Positions 1 through 11,320 of a DNA stretch of 64,000 nt are shown piece by piece. Location: NCBI GenBank assembly GCA_032622095.1, contig CP136062.1:150406875-150470874 (forward strand), in the 5' to 3' direction. The translations under genes were made by a program, and so were the position numbers. The notes beneath the pieces were generated by a model. That model did no database searches and was not told the DNA's origin. It worked only from the letters and a program-made list of their open reading frames with translations. This DNA is from Siphonodentalium dalli. Taxonomy: Eukaryota; Mollusca; Scaphopoda; Gadilida; Siphonodentaliidae. Positions within the stretch are counted from its first letter, which is position 1; every line of letters starts with the position of its first letter.

Positions 1-24
1 GATTAATAAAATTGCATTTCCCTT
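1..24 (+). repeat. Block B, right-end fragment at window edge
   Basis: The last 24 bases of a B copy (GATTAATAAA to CCCTT), matching the right end of every other B. It shows that the array extends leftwards out of the window. Confidence 0.95.
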
Positions 25-45
25 AAGGTGACACTCCACAGTTTC
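25..45. repeat. Left terminal inverted repeat of element A
   Basis: Twenty-one bases beginning AAGGTGACACTCC, the exact reverse complement of 655-675. The 19-base core GGTGACACTCCACAGTTTC is kept perfectly even in the diverged copy A36. Confidence 0.93.
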
Positions 46-191
46 GAATGATCAGTAGGGGTAAATTTCTTAGAATAGAGTACCAGTGTTTTCTGTCACC
101 GTGGGTGTGGTATGTTTATTGAGAGAAGGTTAGTTATGAATTTGTGGATTTTTAGAGGATGTCTTTGAGTTTTGAAAAATATTGTTTCAGG

Positions 192-200
192 TGACCTTGA
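192..200 (-). promoter_or_regulatory. ERR/NR5A-type nuclear-receptor motif in element A
   Basis: TGACCTTGA here reads TCAAGGTCA on the minus strand, the consensus for monomeric receptors of the ERR and NR5A (SF-1/FTZ-F1) groups. With flanking bases it is GGGTCAAGGTCA, two half-sites in direct repeat with no spacer. The same motif recurs in the A copies of the array and in diverged A36 (63236-63244). Sequence match only; no evidence of binding. Confidence 0.45.
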
Positions 201-654
201 CCCCACCAGTATGAAGTAGTAGCGATTTCTGCGAAACAGTGGCTCCAGACACCAGCGTGACTTTTTAGCACCTAAAATTTGTCATCTGCATGAAAAATAT
301 TTTTTTTAAACTTACAGTGGTGAGAAGTTTGAAATTTTTTGATATTATTGTGAGGAAACAGTGTTCTTCCAGACAACATAGGCGGCTATACCATAGATTT
401 TCTGGTTTTTGTGTCCCACGGGCCTGAAAATCGCTTATTTTGGCCATTTTTGCATCAAAATTTCATTTTTCAGGCACACAATCCAGGGGCATAACTCTTG
501 CTACCCCCATTAAAATGACAATTCTGTACCAAAATCTTTAAGCCTAGTATGTGCTCAACCCAGGTATATATACATTGTATATGTGTTGTGGGATAACATT
601 TCAGTTATTTTTCATTGAATTGATGCCCCCCTTAGTTTTGCACCAATCCCTGCA

Positions 655-675
655 GAAACTGTGGAGTGTCACCTT
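655..675. repeat. Right terminal inverted repeat of element A
   Basis: Twenty-one bases ending GGAGTGTCACCTT, the exact reverse complement of 25-45. It is followed directly by block B (CAAGACCAG). Confidence 0.93.
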
Positions 676-1187
676 CAAGACCAGCAAATAGCACTATTTT
701 CATCTGTCAACTTGACAAATATTGTTACTGAAAATCATTTTTTAGCAAATCTGTTCAGTTAGAAGGAACATTTTATGGTAGATACACCATTCTTCTATGG
801 AAATTCCAATACAGGTTGTCTTTAGTCATATAAATTGGTGGGCATATGGAGTCTTGGAGCAGTGGGGGGGGGGTGGTGGTTCATGTATATGGTTATTGGT
901 GATTTTTCAGATGATGGGTACTTCTTCGTGACATCATATGCTCCTTGAATCTTAGCTGAAAAGGCTGATATTGTGACATTACACAGTATACAACAAGATT
1001 TTTTTTTTTAGATATTCAGTCTTTCTTATTCACAAGTGTGAAATATAATAATTCAGGTTTCCTTGGTCATATTTCACTTGACAACATATTGTTCATGTGA
1101 TGTCATAACCTTGTAAAGCTTTCCCTTAATGCAAAATAAGACTTGGAATTTTTTAACCCATAGTTTTGGGAGAGTATTAAAGATAGT

Positions 1188-1260
1188 TGTTGTATGAAAT
1201 ATTATGTTTTATTTTGATATCTGAGGAAAATATGCATCTCATAATATATTTTATACAACA
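1188..1260. repeat. AT-rich imperfect hairpin in block B
   Basis: The left arm TGTTGTATGAAATATTATG and the right arm CATAATATATTTTATACAAC (plus A) are near-perfect complements around a loop of about 33 nt. A hairpin or cruciform would form from each B copy. Seen in all full copies. Confidence 0.6.
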
Positions 1261-1322
1261 TTTTAGCATTTCAGACCTTTTTCAAGCCATAGATGATGGT
1301 TGAATATATCCATTTTGTCACT

Positions 1323-1360
1323 ACGTCAAGCATAACGTCATTGGGTTCTGAAAGACCCAA
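1323..1360. other. Paired ACGTCA sites and small stem in block B
   Basis: Two ACGTCA half-sites (CRE/bZIP-like, TGACGT on the other strand) lie 12 bp apart at 1323-1328 and 1335-1340. They are followed at once by a 6-bp stem TTGGGT/ACCCAA with an 8-nt loop (1341-1360). Function unknown. Confidence 0.35.
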
Positions 1361-1518
1361 AAGGGGTGAAATCATGGGGGTGCATGTAAATCCCCACCCA
1401 ATCTTGCTGCCTGTGATTGCAATAACGCATGGGGTGTAATATATCATTTTAAGCGGTATAATGCAGAGAATATGGAGGTGTGGTCCCTATTAAAGATTAA
1501 TAAAATTGCATTTCCCTT

Positions 1519-2362
1519 CAAGACCAGCAAATAGCACTATTTTCATCTGTCAACTTGACAAATATTGTTACTGAAAATCATTTTTTAGCAAATCTGTTCA
1601 GTTAGAAGGAACATTTTATGGTAGATACACCATTCTTCTATGGAAATTCCAATACAGGTTGTCTTTAGTCATATAAATTGGTGGGCATATGGAGTCTTGG
1701 AGCAGTGGGGGGGGGGGTGGTGGTTCATGTATATGGTTATTGGTGATTTTTCAGATGATGGGTACTTCTTCGTGACATCATATGCTCCTTGAATCTTAGC
1801 TGAAAAGGCTGATATTGTGACATTACACAGTATACAACAAGATTTTTTTTTTTAGATATTCAGTCTTTCTTATTCACAAGTGTGAAATATAATAATTCAG
1901 GTTTCCTTGGTCATATTTCACTTGACAACATATTGTTCATGTGATGTCATAACCTTGTAAAGCTTTCCCTTAATGCAAAATAAGACTTGGAATTTTTTAA
2001 CCCATAGTTTTGGGAGAGTATTAAAGATAGTTGTTGTATGAAATATTATGTTTTATTTTGATATCTGAGGAAAATATGCATCTCATAATATATTTTATAC
2101 AACATTTTAGCATTTCAGACCTTTTTCAAGCCATAGATGATGGTTGAATATATCCATTTTGTCACTACGTCAAGCATAACGTCATTGGGTTCTGAAAGAC
2201 CCAAAAGGGGTGAAATCATGGGGGTGCATGTAAATCCCCACCCAATCTTGCTGCCTGTGATTGCAATAACGCATGGGGTGTAATATATCATTTTAAGCAG
2301 TATAATGCAGAGAATATGGAGGTGTGGTCCCTATTAAAGATTAATAAAATTGCATTTCCCTT
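1519..2362 (+). repeat. Block B copy 2 (no A before it)
   Basis: G11, T11. Private change AAGCAGTATAA where others have AAGCGGTATAA. The B1-B2 junction reads CCCTTCAAG, the form without A. Confidence 0.95.
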
Positions 2363-3012
2363 AAGGTGACACTCCACAGTTTCGAATGATCAGTAGGGGT
2401 AAATTTCTTAGAATAGAGTACCAGTGTTTTCTGTCACCGTGGGTGTGGTATGTTTATTGAGAGAAGGTTAGTTATGAATTTGTGGATTTTTAGAGGATGT
2501 CTTTGAGTTTTGAAAAATATTGTTCAGGTGACCTTGACCCCACCAGTATGAAGTAGTAGCGATTTCTGCGAAACAGTGGCTCCAGACACCAGCGTGACTT
2601 TTTAGCACCTAAAATTTGTCATCTGCATGAAAAATATTTTTTTTAAACTTACAGTGGTGAGAAGTTTGAAATTTTTTGATATTATTGTGAGGAAACAGTG
2701 TTCTTCCAGACAACATAGGCGGCTATACCATAGATTTTCTGGTTTTTGTGTCCCACGGGCCTGAAAATCGCTTATTTTGGCCATTTTTGCATCAAAATTT
2801 CATTTTTCAGGCACACAATCCAGGGGCATAACTCTTGCTACCCCCATTAAAATGACAATTCTGTACCAAAATCTTTAAGCCTAGTATGTGCTCAACCCAG
2901 GTATATATACATTGTATATGTGTTGTGGGATAACATTTCAGTTATTTTTCATTGAATTGATGCCCCCCTTAGTTTTGCACCAATCCCTGCAGAAACTGTG
3001 GAGTGTCACCTT
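2363..3012 (+). mobile_element. Element A copy 2
   Basis: 650 bp: one T is lost just before the nuclear-receptor motif (TGTTCAGG for TGTTTCAGG). Confidence 0.93.
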
Positions 3013-3856
3013 CAAGACCAGCAAATAGCACTATTTTCATCTGTCAACTTGACAAATATTGTTACTGAAAATCATTTTTTAGCAAATCTGTTCAGTTAGA
3101 AGGAACATTTTATGGTAGATACACCATTCTTCTATGGAAATTCCAATACAGGTTGTCTTTAGTCATATAAATTGGTGGGCATATGGAGTCTTGGAGCAGT
3201 GGGGGGGTGGTGGTTCATGTATATGGTTATTGGTGATTTTTCAGATGATGGGTACTTCTTCGTGACATCATATGCTCCTTGAATCTTAGCTGAAAAGGCT
3301 GATATTGTGACATTACACAGTATACAACAAGAATTTTTTTTTTAGATATTCAGTCTTTCTTATTCACAAGTGTGAAATATAATAATTCAGGTTTCCTTGG
3401 TCATATTTCACTTGACAACATATTGTTCATGTGATGTCATAACCTTGTAAAGCTTTCCCTTAATGCAAAATAAGACTTGGAATTTTTTAACCCATAGTTT
3501 TGGGAGAGTATTAAAGATAGTTGTTGTATGAAATATTATGTTTTATATTGATATCTGAGGAAAATATGCATCTCATAATATATTTTATACAACATTTTAG
3601 CATTTCAGACCTTTTTCAAGCCATAGATGATGGTTGAATATATCCATTTTGTCACTACGTCAAGCATAACGTCATTGGGTTCTGAAAGACCCAAAAGGGG
3701 TGAAATCATGGGGGTGCATGTAAATCCCCACCCAATCTTGCTGCCTGTGATTGCAATAACGCATGGGGTGTAATATATCATTTTAAGCGGTATAATGCAG
3801 AGAATATGGAGGTGTGGTCCCTATTAAAGATTAATAAAATTGCATTTCCCTTAATT
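3013..3856 (+). repeat. Block B copy 3, ends TTAATT
   Basis: G7; T tract GAA then T10. Private TTTATATTGAT. The right end carries an extra TTAA, so the join to A3 reads CCCTTAATTAAGG. Confidence 0.94.
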
Positions 3857-4507
3857 AAGGTGACACTCCACAGTTTCGAATGATCAGTAGGGGTAAATTT
3901 CTTAGAATAGAGTACCAGTGTTTTCTGTCACCGTGGGTGTGGTATGTTTATTGAGAGAAGGTTAGTTATGAATTTGTGGATTTTTAGAGGATGTCTTTGA
4001 GTTTTGAAAAATATTGTTTCAGGTGACCTTGACCCCACCAGTATGAAGTAGTAGCGATTTCTGCGAAACAGTGGCTCCAGACACCAGCGTGACTTTTTAG
4101 CACCTAAAATTTGTCATCTGCATGAAAAATATTTTTTTTAAACTTACAGTGGTGAGAAGTTTGAAATTTTTTGATATTATTGTGAGGAAACAGTGTTCTT
4201 CCAGACAACATAGGCGGCTATACCATAGATTTTCTGGTTTTTGTGTCCCACGGGCCTGAAAATCGCTTATTTTGGCCATTTTTGCATCAAAATTTCATTT
4301 TTCAGGCACACAATCCAGGGGCATAACTCTTGCTACCCCCATTAAAATGACAATTCTGTACCAAAATCTTTAAGCCTAGTATGTGCTCAACCCAGGTATA
4401 TATACATTGTATATGTGTTGTGGGATAACATTTCAGTTATTTTTCATTGAATTGATGCCCCCCTTAGTTTTGCACCAATCCCTGCAGAAACTGTGGAGTG
4501 TCACCTT
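3857..4507 (+). mobile_element. Element A copy 3 (TTAATTAA left junction)
   Basis: 651 bp, interior like the consensus; one of six copies with a doubled TTAA at the left end. Confidence 0.93.
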
Positions 4508-5350
4508 CAAGACCAGCAAATAGCACTATTTTCATCTGTCAACTTGACAAATATTGTTATTGAAAATCATTTTTTAGCAAATCTGTTCAGTTAGAAGGAA
4601 CATTTTATGGTAGATACACCATTCTTCTATGGAAATTCCAATACAGGTTGTCTTTAGTCATATAAATTGGTGGGCATATGGAGTCTTGGAGCAGTGGGGG
4701 GGGGTGGTGGTTCATGTATATGGTTATTGGTGATTTTTCAGATGATGGGTACTTCTTCGTGACATCATATGCTCCTTGAATCTTAGCTGAAAAGGCTGAT
4801 ATTGTGACATTACACAGTATACAACAAGATTTTTTTTTTTTAGATATTCAGTCTTTCTTATTCACAAGTGTGAAATATAACAATTCAGGTTTCCTTGGTC
4901 ATATTTCACTTGACAACATATTGTTCATGTGATGTCATAACCTTGTAAAGCTTTCCCTTAATGCAAAATAAGACTTGGAATTTTTTAACCCATAGTTTTG
5001 GGAGAGTATTAAAGATAGTTGTTGTATGAAATATTATGTTTTATTTTGATATCTGAGGAAAATATGCATCTCATAATATATTTTATACAACATTTTAGCA
5101 TTTCAGACCTTTTTCAAGCGATAGATGATGGTTGAATATATCCATTTTGTCACTACGTCAAGCATAACGTCATTGGGTTCTGAAAGACCCAAAAGGGGTG
5201 AAATCATGGGGGTGCATGTAAATCCCCACCCAATCTTGCTGCCTGTGATTGCAATAACGCATGGGGTGTAATATATCATTTTAAGCGGTATAATGCAGAG
5301 AATTTGGAGGTGTGGTCCCTATTAAAGATTAATAAAATTGCATTTCCCTT
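4508..5350 (+). repeat. Block B copy 4
   Basis: G9, T12. Four private changes: ATTGTTATTG, ATAACAATTC, CAAGCGATAG and GAGAATTTGG. Followed directly by another B. Confidence 0.94.
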
Positions 5351-6192
5351 CAAGACCAGCAAATAGCACTATTTTTATCTGTCAACTTGACAAATATTGT
5401 TACTGAAAATCATTTTTTAGCAAATCTGTTCAGTTAGAAGGAACATTTTATGGTAGATACACCATTCTTCTATGGAAATTCCAATACAGGTTGTCTTTAG
5501 TCATATAAATTGGTGGGCATATGGAGTCTTGGAGCAGTGGGGGGGGTGGTGGTTCATGTATATGGTTATTGGTGATTTTTCAGATGATGGGTACTTCTTC
5601 GTGACATCATATGCTCCTTGAATCTTAGCTGAAAAGGCTGATATTGTGACATTACACAGTATACAACAAGATTTTTTTTTTTTAGATATTCAGTCTTTCT
5701 TATTCACAAGTGTGAAATATAATAATTCAGGTTTCCTTGGTCATATTTCACTTGACAACATATTGTTCATGTGATGTCATAACCTTGTAAAGCTTTCCCT
5801 TAATGCAAAATAAGACTTGGAATTTTTTAACCCATAGTTTTGGGAGAGTATTAAAGATAGTTGTTGTATGAAATATTATGTTTTATTTTGATATCTGAGG
5901 AAAATATGCATCTCATAATATATTTTATACAACATTTTAGCATTTCAGACCTTTTTCAAGCCATAGATGATGGTTGAATATATCCATTTTGTCACTACGT
6001 CAAGCATAACGTCATTGGGTTCTGAAAGACCCAAAAGGGGTGAAATCATGGGGGTGCATGTAAATCCCCACCCAATCTTGCTGCCTGTGATTGCAATAAC
6101 GCATGGGGTGTAATATATTATTTTAAGCGGTATAATGCAGAGAATATGGAGGTGTGGTCCCTATTAAAGATTAATAAAATTGCATTTCCCTT
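5351..6192 (+). repeat. Block B copy 5 (no A before it)
   Basis: G8, T12. Private TTTTTATCTG near the left end. Carries the common variant ATATATTATTTT (others ATATATCATTTT). Confidence 0.94.
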
Positions 6193-6843
6193 AAGGTGAC
6201 ACTCCACAGTTTCGAATGATCAGTAGGGGTAAATTTCTTAGAATAGAGTACCAGTGTTTTCTGTCACCGTGGGTGTGGAATGTTTATTGAGAGAAGGTTA
6301 GTTATGAATTTGTGGATTTTTAGAGGATGTCTTTGAGTTTTGAAAAATATTGTTTCAGGTGACCTTGACCCCACCAGTATGAAGTAGTAGCGATTTCTGC
6401 GAAACAGTGGCTCCAGACACCAGCGTGACTTTTTAGCACCTAAAATTTGTCATCTGCATGAAAAATATTTTTTTTAAACTTACAGTGGTGAGAAGTTTGA
6501 AATTTTTTGATATTATTGTGAGGAAACAGTGTTCTTCCAGACAACATAGGCGGCTATACCATAGATTTTCTGGTTTTTGTGTCCCACGGGCCTGAAAATC
6601 GCTTATTTTGGCCATTTTTGCATCAAAATTTAATTTTTCAGGCACACAATCCAGGGGCATAACTCTTGCTACCCCCATTAAAATGACAATTCTGTACCAA
6701 AATCTTTAAGCCTAGTATGTGCTCAACCCAGGTATATATACATTGTATATGTGTTGTGGGATAACATTTCAGTTATTTTTCATTGAATTGATGCCCCCCT
6801 TAGTTTTGCACCAATCCCTGCAGAAACTGTGGAGTGTCACCTT
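6193..6843 (+). mobile_element. Element A copy 4
   Basis: Private changes GTGTGGAATG and AATTTAATTTTTC. The second removes a stop and lengthens the antisense frame to 81 codons in this copy only, which argues against that frame being constrained. Confidence 0.93.
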
Positions 6844-7684
6844 CAAGACCAGCAAATAGCACTATTTTCATCTGTCAACTTGACAAATATTGTTACTGAA
6901 AATCATTTTTTAGCAAATCTGTTCAGTTAGAAGGAACATTTTATGGTAGATACACCATTCTTCTATGGAAATTCCAATACAGGTTGTCTTTAGTCATATA
7001 AATTGGTGGGCATATGGAGTCTTGGAGCAGTGGGGGGGGTGGTGGTTCATGTATATGGTTATTGGTGATTTTTCAGATGATGGGTACTTCTTCGTGACAT
7101 CATATGCTTCTTGAATCTTAGCTGAAAAGGCTGATATTGTGACATTACACAGTATACAACAAGATTTTTTTTTTTAGATATTCAGTCTTTCTTATTCACA
7201 AGTGTGAAATATAATAATTCAGGTTTCCTTGGTCATATTTCACTTGACAACATATTGTTCATGTGATGTCATAACCTTGTAAAGCTTTCCCTTAATGCAA
7301 AATAAGACTTGGAATTTTTTAACCCATAGTTTTGGGAGAGTATTAAAGATAGTTGTTGTATGAAATATTATGTTTTATTTTGATATCTGAGGAAAATATG
7401 CATCTCATAATATATTTTATACAACATTTTAGCATTTCAGACCTTTTTCAAGCCATAGATGATGGTTGAATATATCCATTTTGTCACTACGTCAAGCATA
7501 ACGTCATTGGGTTCTGAAAGACCCAAAAGGGGTGAAATCATGGGGGTGCATGTAAATCCCCACCCAATCTTGCTGCCTGTGATTGCAATAACGCATGGGG
7601 TGTAATATATCATTTTAAGCGTTATAATGCAGAGAATATGGAGGTGTGGTCCCTATTAAAGATTAATAAAATTGCATTTCCCTT
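6844..7684 (+). repeat. Block B copy 6
   Basis: G8, T11. Private ATGCTTCTTG and AAGCGTTATAA. Confidence 0.94.
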
Positions 7685-8335
7685 AAGGTGACACTCCACA
7701 GTTTCGAATGATCAGTAGGGGTAAATTTCTTAGAATAGAGTACCAGTGTTTTCTGTCACCGTGGGTGTGGTATGTTTATTGAGAGAAGGTTAGTTATGAA
7801 TTTGAGGATTTTTAGAGGATGTCTTTGAGTTTTGAAAAATATTGTTTCAGGTGACCTTGACCCCACCAGTATGAAGTAGTAGCGATTTCTGCGAAACAGT
7901 GGCTCCAGACACCAGCGTGACTTTTTAGCACCTAAAATTTGTCATCTGCATGAAAAATATTTTTTTTAAACTTACAGTGGTGAGAAGTTTGAAATTTTTT
8001 GATATTATTGTGAGGAAACAGTGTTCTTCCAGACAACATAGGCGGCTATACCATAGATTTTCTGGTTTTTGTGTCCCACGGGCCTGAAAATCGCTTATTT
8101 TGGCCATTTTTGCATCAAAATTTCATTTTTCAGGCACACAATCCAGGGGCATAACTCTTGCTACCCCCATTAAAATGACAATTCTGTACCAAAATCTTTA
8201 AGCCTAGTATGTGCTCAACCCAGGTATATATACATTGTATATGTGTTGTGGGATAACATTTTAGTTATTTTTCATTGAATTGATGCCCCCCTTAGTTTTG
8301 CACCAATCCCTGCAGAAACTGTGGAGTGTCACCTT
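7685..8335 (+). mobile_element. Element A copy 5
   Basis: Private AATTTGAGGATT and ACATTTTAGTT; otherwise consensus. Confidence 0.93.
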
Positions 8336-9178
8336 CAAGACCAGCAAATAGCACTATTTTCATCTGTCAACTTGACAAATATTGTTACTGAAAATCATTT
8401 TTTAGCAAATCTGTTCAGTTAGAAGGAACATTTTATGGTAGATACACCATTCTTCTATGGAAATTCCAATACAGGTTGTCTTTAGTCATATAAATTGGTG
8501 GGCATATGGAGTCTTGGAGCAGTGGGGGGGGGTGGTGGTTCATGTATATGGTTATTGGTGATTTTTCAGATGATGGGTACTTCTTCGTGACATCATATGC
8601 TCCTTGAATCTTAGCTGAAAAGGCTGATATTGTGACATTACACAGTATACAACAAGATTTTTTTTTTTTAGATATTCAGTCTTTCTTATTCACAAGTGTG
8701 AAATATAATAATTCAGGTTTCCTTGGTCATATTTCACTTGACAACATATTGTTCATGTGATGTCATAACCTTGTAAAGCTTTCCCTTAATGCAAAATAAG
8801 ACTTGGAATTTTTTAACCCATAGTTTTGGGAGAGTATTAAAGATAGTTGTTGTATGAAATATTATGTTTTATTTTGATATCTGAGGAAAATATGCATCTC
8901 ATAATATATTTTATACAACATTTTAGCATTTCAGACCTTTTTCAAGCCATAGATGATGGTTGAATATATCCATTTTGTCACTACGTCAAGCATAACGTCA
9001 TTGGGTTCTGAAAGACCCAAAAGGGGTGAAATCATGGGGGTGCATGTAAATCCCCACCCAATCTTGCTGCCTGTGATTGCAATAACGCATGGGGTGTAAT
9101 ATATTATTTTAAGCGGTATAATGCAGAGAATATGGAGGTGTGGTCCCTATTAAAGATTAATAAAACTGCATTTCCCTT
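8336..9178 (+). repeat. Block B copy 7
   Basis: G9, T12; ATATATTATTTT variant; private AAAACTGCATT at the right end. Confidence 0.94.
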
Positions 9179-9829
9179 AAGGTGACACTCCACAGTTTCG
9201 AATGATCAGTAGGGGTAAATTTCTTAGAATAGAGTACCAGTGTTTTCTGTCACCGTGGGTGTGGTATGTTTATTGAGAGAAGGTTAGTTATGAATTTGTG
9301 GATTTTTAGAGGATGTCTTTGAGTTTTGAAAAATATTGTTTCAGGTGACCTTGACCCCACCAGTATGAAGTAGTAGCGATTTCTGCGAAACAGTGGCTCC
9401 AGACACCAGCGTGACTTTTTAGCACCTAAAATTTGTCATCTGCATGAAAAATATTTTTTTTAAACTTACAGTGGTGAGAAGTTTGAAATTTTTTGATATT
9501 ATTGTGAGGAAACAGTGTTCTTCCAGACAACATAGGCGGCTATACCATAGATTTTCTGGTTTTTGTGTCCCACGGGCCTGAAAATCGCTTATTTTGGCCA
9601 TTTTTGCATCAAAATTTCATTTTTCAGGCACACAATCCAGGGGCATAACTCTTGCTACCCCCATTAAAATGACAATTCTGTACCAAAATCTTTAAGCCTA
9701 GTATGTGCTCAACCCAGGTATATATACATTGTATATGTGTTGTGGGATAACATTTCAGTTATTTTTCATTGAATTGATGCCCCCCTTAGTTTTGCACCAA
9801 TCCCTGCAGAAACTGTGGAGTGTCACCTT
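9179..9829 (+). mobile_element. Element A copy 6
   Basis: 651 bp; no difference from the consensus noticed. Confidence 0.93.
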
Positions 9830-10669
9830 CAAGACCAGCAAATAGCACTATTTTCATCTGTCAACTTGACAAATATTGTTACTGAAAATCATTTTTTAGC
9901 AAATCTGTTCAGTTAGAAGGAACATTTTATGGTAGATACACCATTCTTCTATGGAAATTCCAATACAGGTTGTCTTTAGTCATATAAATTGGTGGGCATA
10001 TGGAGTCTTGGAGCAGTGGGGGGGGTGGTGGTTCATGTATATGGTTATTGGTGATTTTTCAGATGATGGGTACTTCTTCGTGACATCATATGCTCCTTGA
10101 ATCTTAGCTGAAAAGGCTGATATTGTGACATTACACAGTATACAACAAGATTTTTTTTTTTAGATATTCAGTCTTTCTTATTCACAAGTGTGAAATATAA
10201 TAATTCAGGTTTCCTTGGTCATATTTCACTTGACAACATATTGTTCATGTGATGTCATAACCTTGTAAAGCTTTCCCTTAATGCAAAATAAGACTTGGAA
10301 TTTTTTAACCCATAGTTTTGGGAGAGTATTAAAGATAGTTGTTGTATGAAATATTATGTTTTATTTTGATATCTGAGGAAAATATGCATCTCATAATATA
10401 TTTTATACAACATTTTAGCATTTCAGACCTTTTTCAAGCCATAGATGATTGTTGAATATATCCATTTTGTCACTACGTCAAGCATAACGTCATTGGGTTC
10501 TGAAAGACCCAAAAGGGGTGAAATCATGGGGGTGCATGTAAATCCCCACCAATCTTGCTGCCTGTGATTGCAATAACGCATGGGGTGTAATATATCATTT
10601 TAAGCGGTATAATGCAGAGAATATGGAGGTGTGGTCCCTATTAAAGATTAATAAAATTGCATTTCCCTT
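9830..10669 (+). repeat. Block B copy 8
   Basis: G8, T11. Private GATGATTGTTG and loss of one C (CCCCACCAATC). Confidence 0.94.
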
Positions 10670-11320
10670 AAGGTGACACTCCACAGTTTCGAATGATCAG
10701 TAGGAGTAAATTTCTTAGAATAGAGTACCAGTGTTTTCTGTCACCGTGGGTGTGGTATGTTTATTGAGAGAAGGTTAGTTATGAATTTGTGGATTTTTAG
10801 AGGATGTCTTTGAGTTTTGAAAAATATTGTTTCAGGTGACCTTGACCCCACCAGTATGAAGTAGTAGCGATTTCTGCGAAACAGTGGCTCCAGACACCAG
10901 CGTGACTTTTTAGCACCTAAAATTTGTCATCTGCATGAAAAATATTTTTTTTAAACTTACAGTGGTGAGAAGTTTGAAATTTTTTGATATTATTGTGAGG
11001 AAACAGTGTTCTTCCAGACAACATAGGCGGCTATACCATAGATTTTCTGGTTTTTGTGTCCCACGGGCCTGAAAATCGCTTATTTTGGCCATTTTTGCAT
11101 CAATATTTCATTTTTCAGGCACACAATCCAGGGGCATAACTCTTGCTACCCCCATTAAAATGACAATTCTGTACCAAAATCTTTAAGCCTAGTATGTGCT
11201 CAACCCAGGTATATATACATTGCATATGTGTTGTGGGATAACATTTCAGTTATTTTTCATTGAATTGATGCCCCCCTTAGATTTGCACCAATCCCTGCAG
11301 AAACTGTGGAGTGTCACCTT
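10670..11320 (+). mobile_element. Element A copy 7 (one of the more diverged)
   Basis: Four private changes: GTAGGAGTAAA, CATCAATATTTC, CATTGCATATG and TTAGATTTGC. Ends intact. Confidence 0.93.

Larger units (their letters stand above)
25..675 (+). mobile_element. Element A copy 1 (TIR element, reference copy)
   Basis: The reference copy of a 651-bp element with perfect terminal inverted repeats. The left end is AAGGTGACACTCCACAG and continues to base 45; the right end (655-675) is its exact reverse complement, 21 bp in all. The ends, the size, the absence of a transposase frame and the B-B junctions without it all fit a non-autonomous DNA transposon (MITE-like). Its superfamily is uncertain. 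B-B junctions read CCCTTCAAG, while the element is flanked by CCCTT on the left and TTCAAG on the right (counting the terminal TT), so a TT or degenerate TTAA/TTCA target duplication is possible. Internal landmarks are a TCAAGGTCA site on the minus strand (192-200), an AT-rich 7+1+7 inverted repeat (568-582) and a GGGGCATAACTCTT motif near 486. A 60-codon minus-strand frame (265-447) is judged non-coding because the diverged copy A36 breaks it. Confidence 0.85.
676..1518 (+). repeat. Block B copy 1 (satellite monomer, reference copy)
   Basis: The 843-bp reference monomer, G10, T11. It has no open frame of note, no terminal inverted repeats and no recognised similarity to a known gene or RNA. 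Landmarks from left to right are the G tract followed by TGGTGG (near 873), the T tract (near 1000), an AT-rich hairpin (1188-1260), two ACGTCA half-sites (1323, 1335) and a TTGGGT/ACCCAA stem (1341-1360). It occurs in this window only inside the array. Followed directly by another B. Confidence 0.9.

Noticed and set aside
265-447. Sixty-codon minus-strand frame repeated in all 35 A copies
   Set aside because: Its repetition only reflects tandem copying. In diverged A36 the aligned frame stops after 35 codons and most residues differ, and A4 extends it by a random change. No family resemblance was recognised.
561-590. TATA box promoter in element A
   Set aside because: The GTATATATAC stretch is a simple AT-rich palindrome. 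No supporting initiator or transcript evidence is available, and it is poorly kept in A36.
25-675. Assignment of element A to piggyBac
   Set aside because: TTAA is present on the left, but the right flank is TTCA and no transposase or diagnostic subterminal repeat is seen. Left as unclassified.
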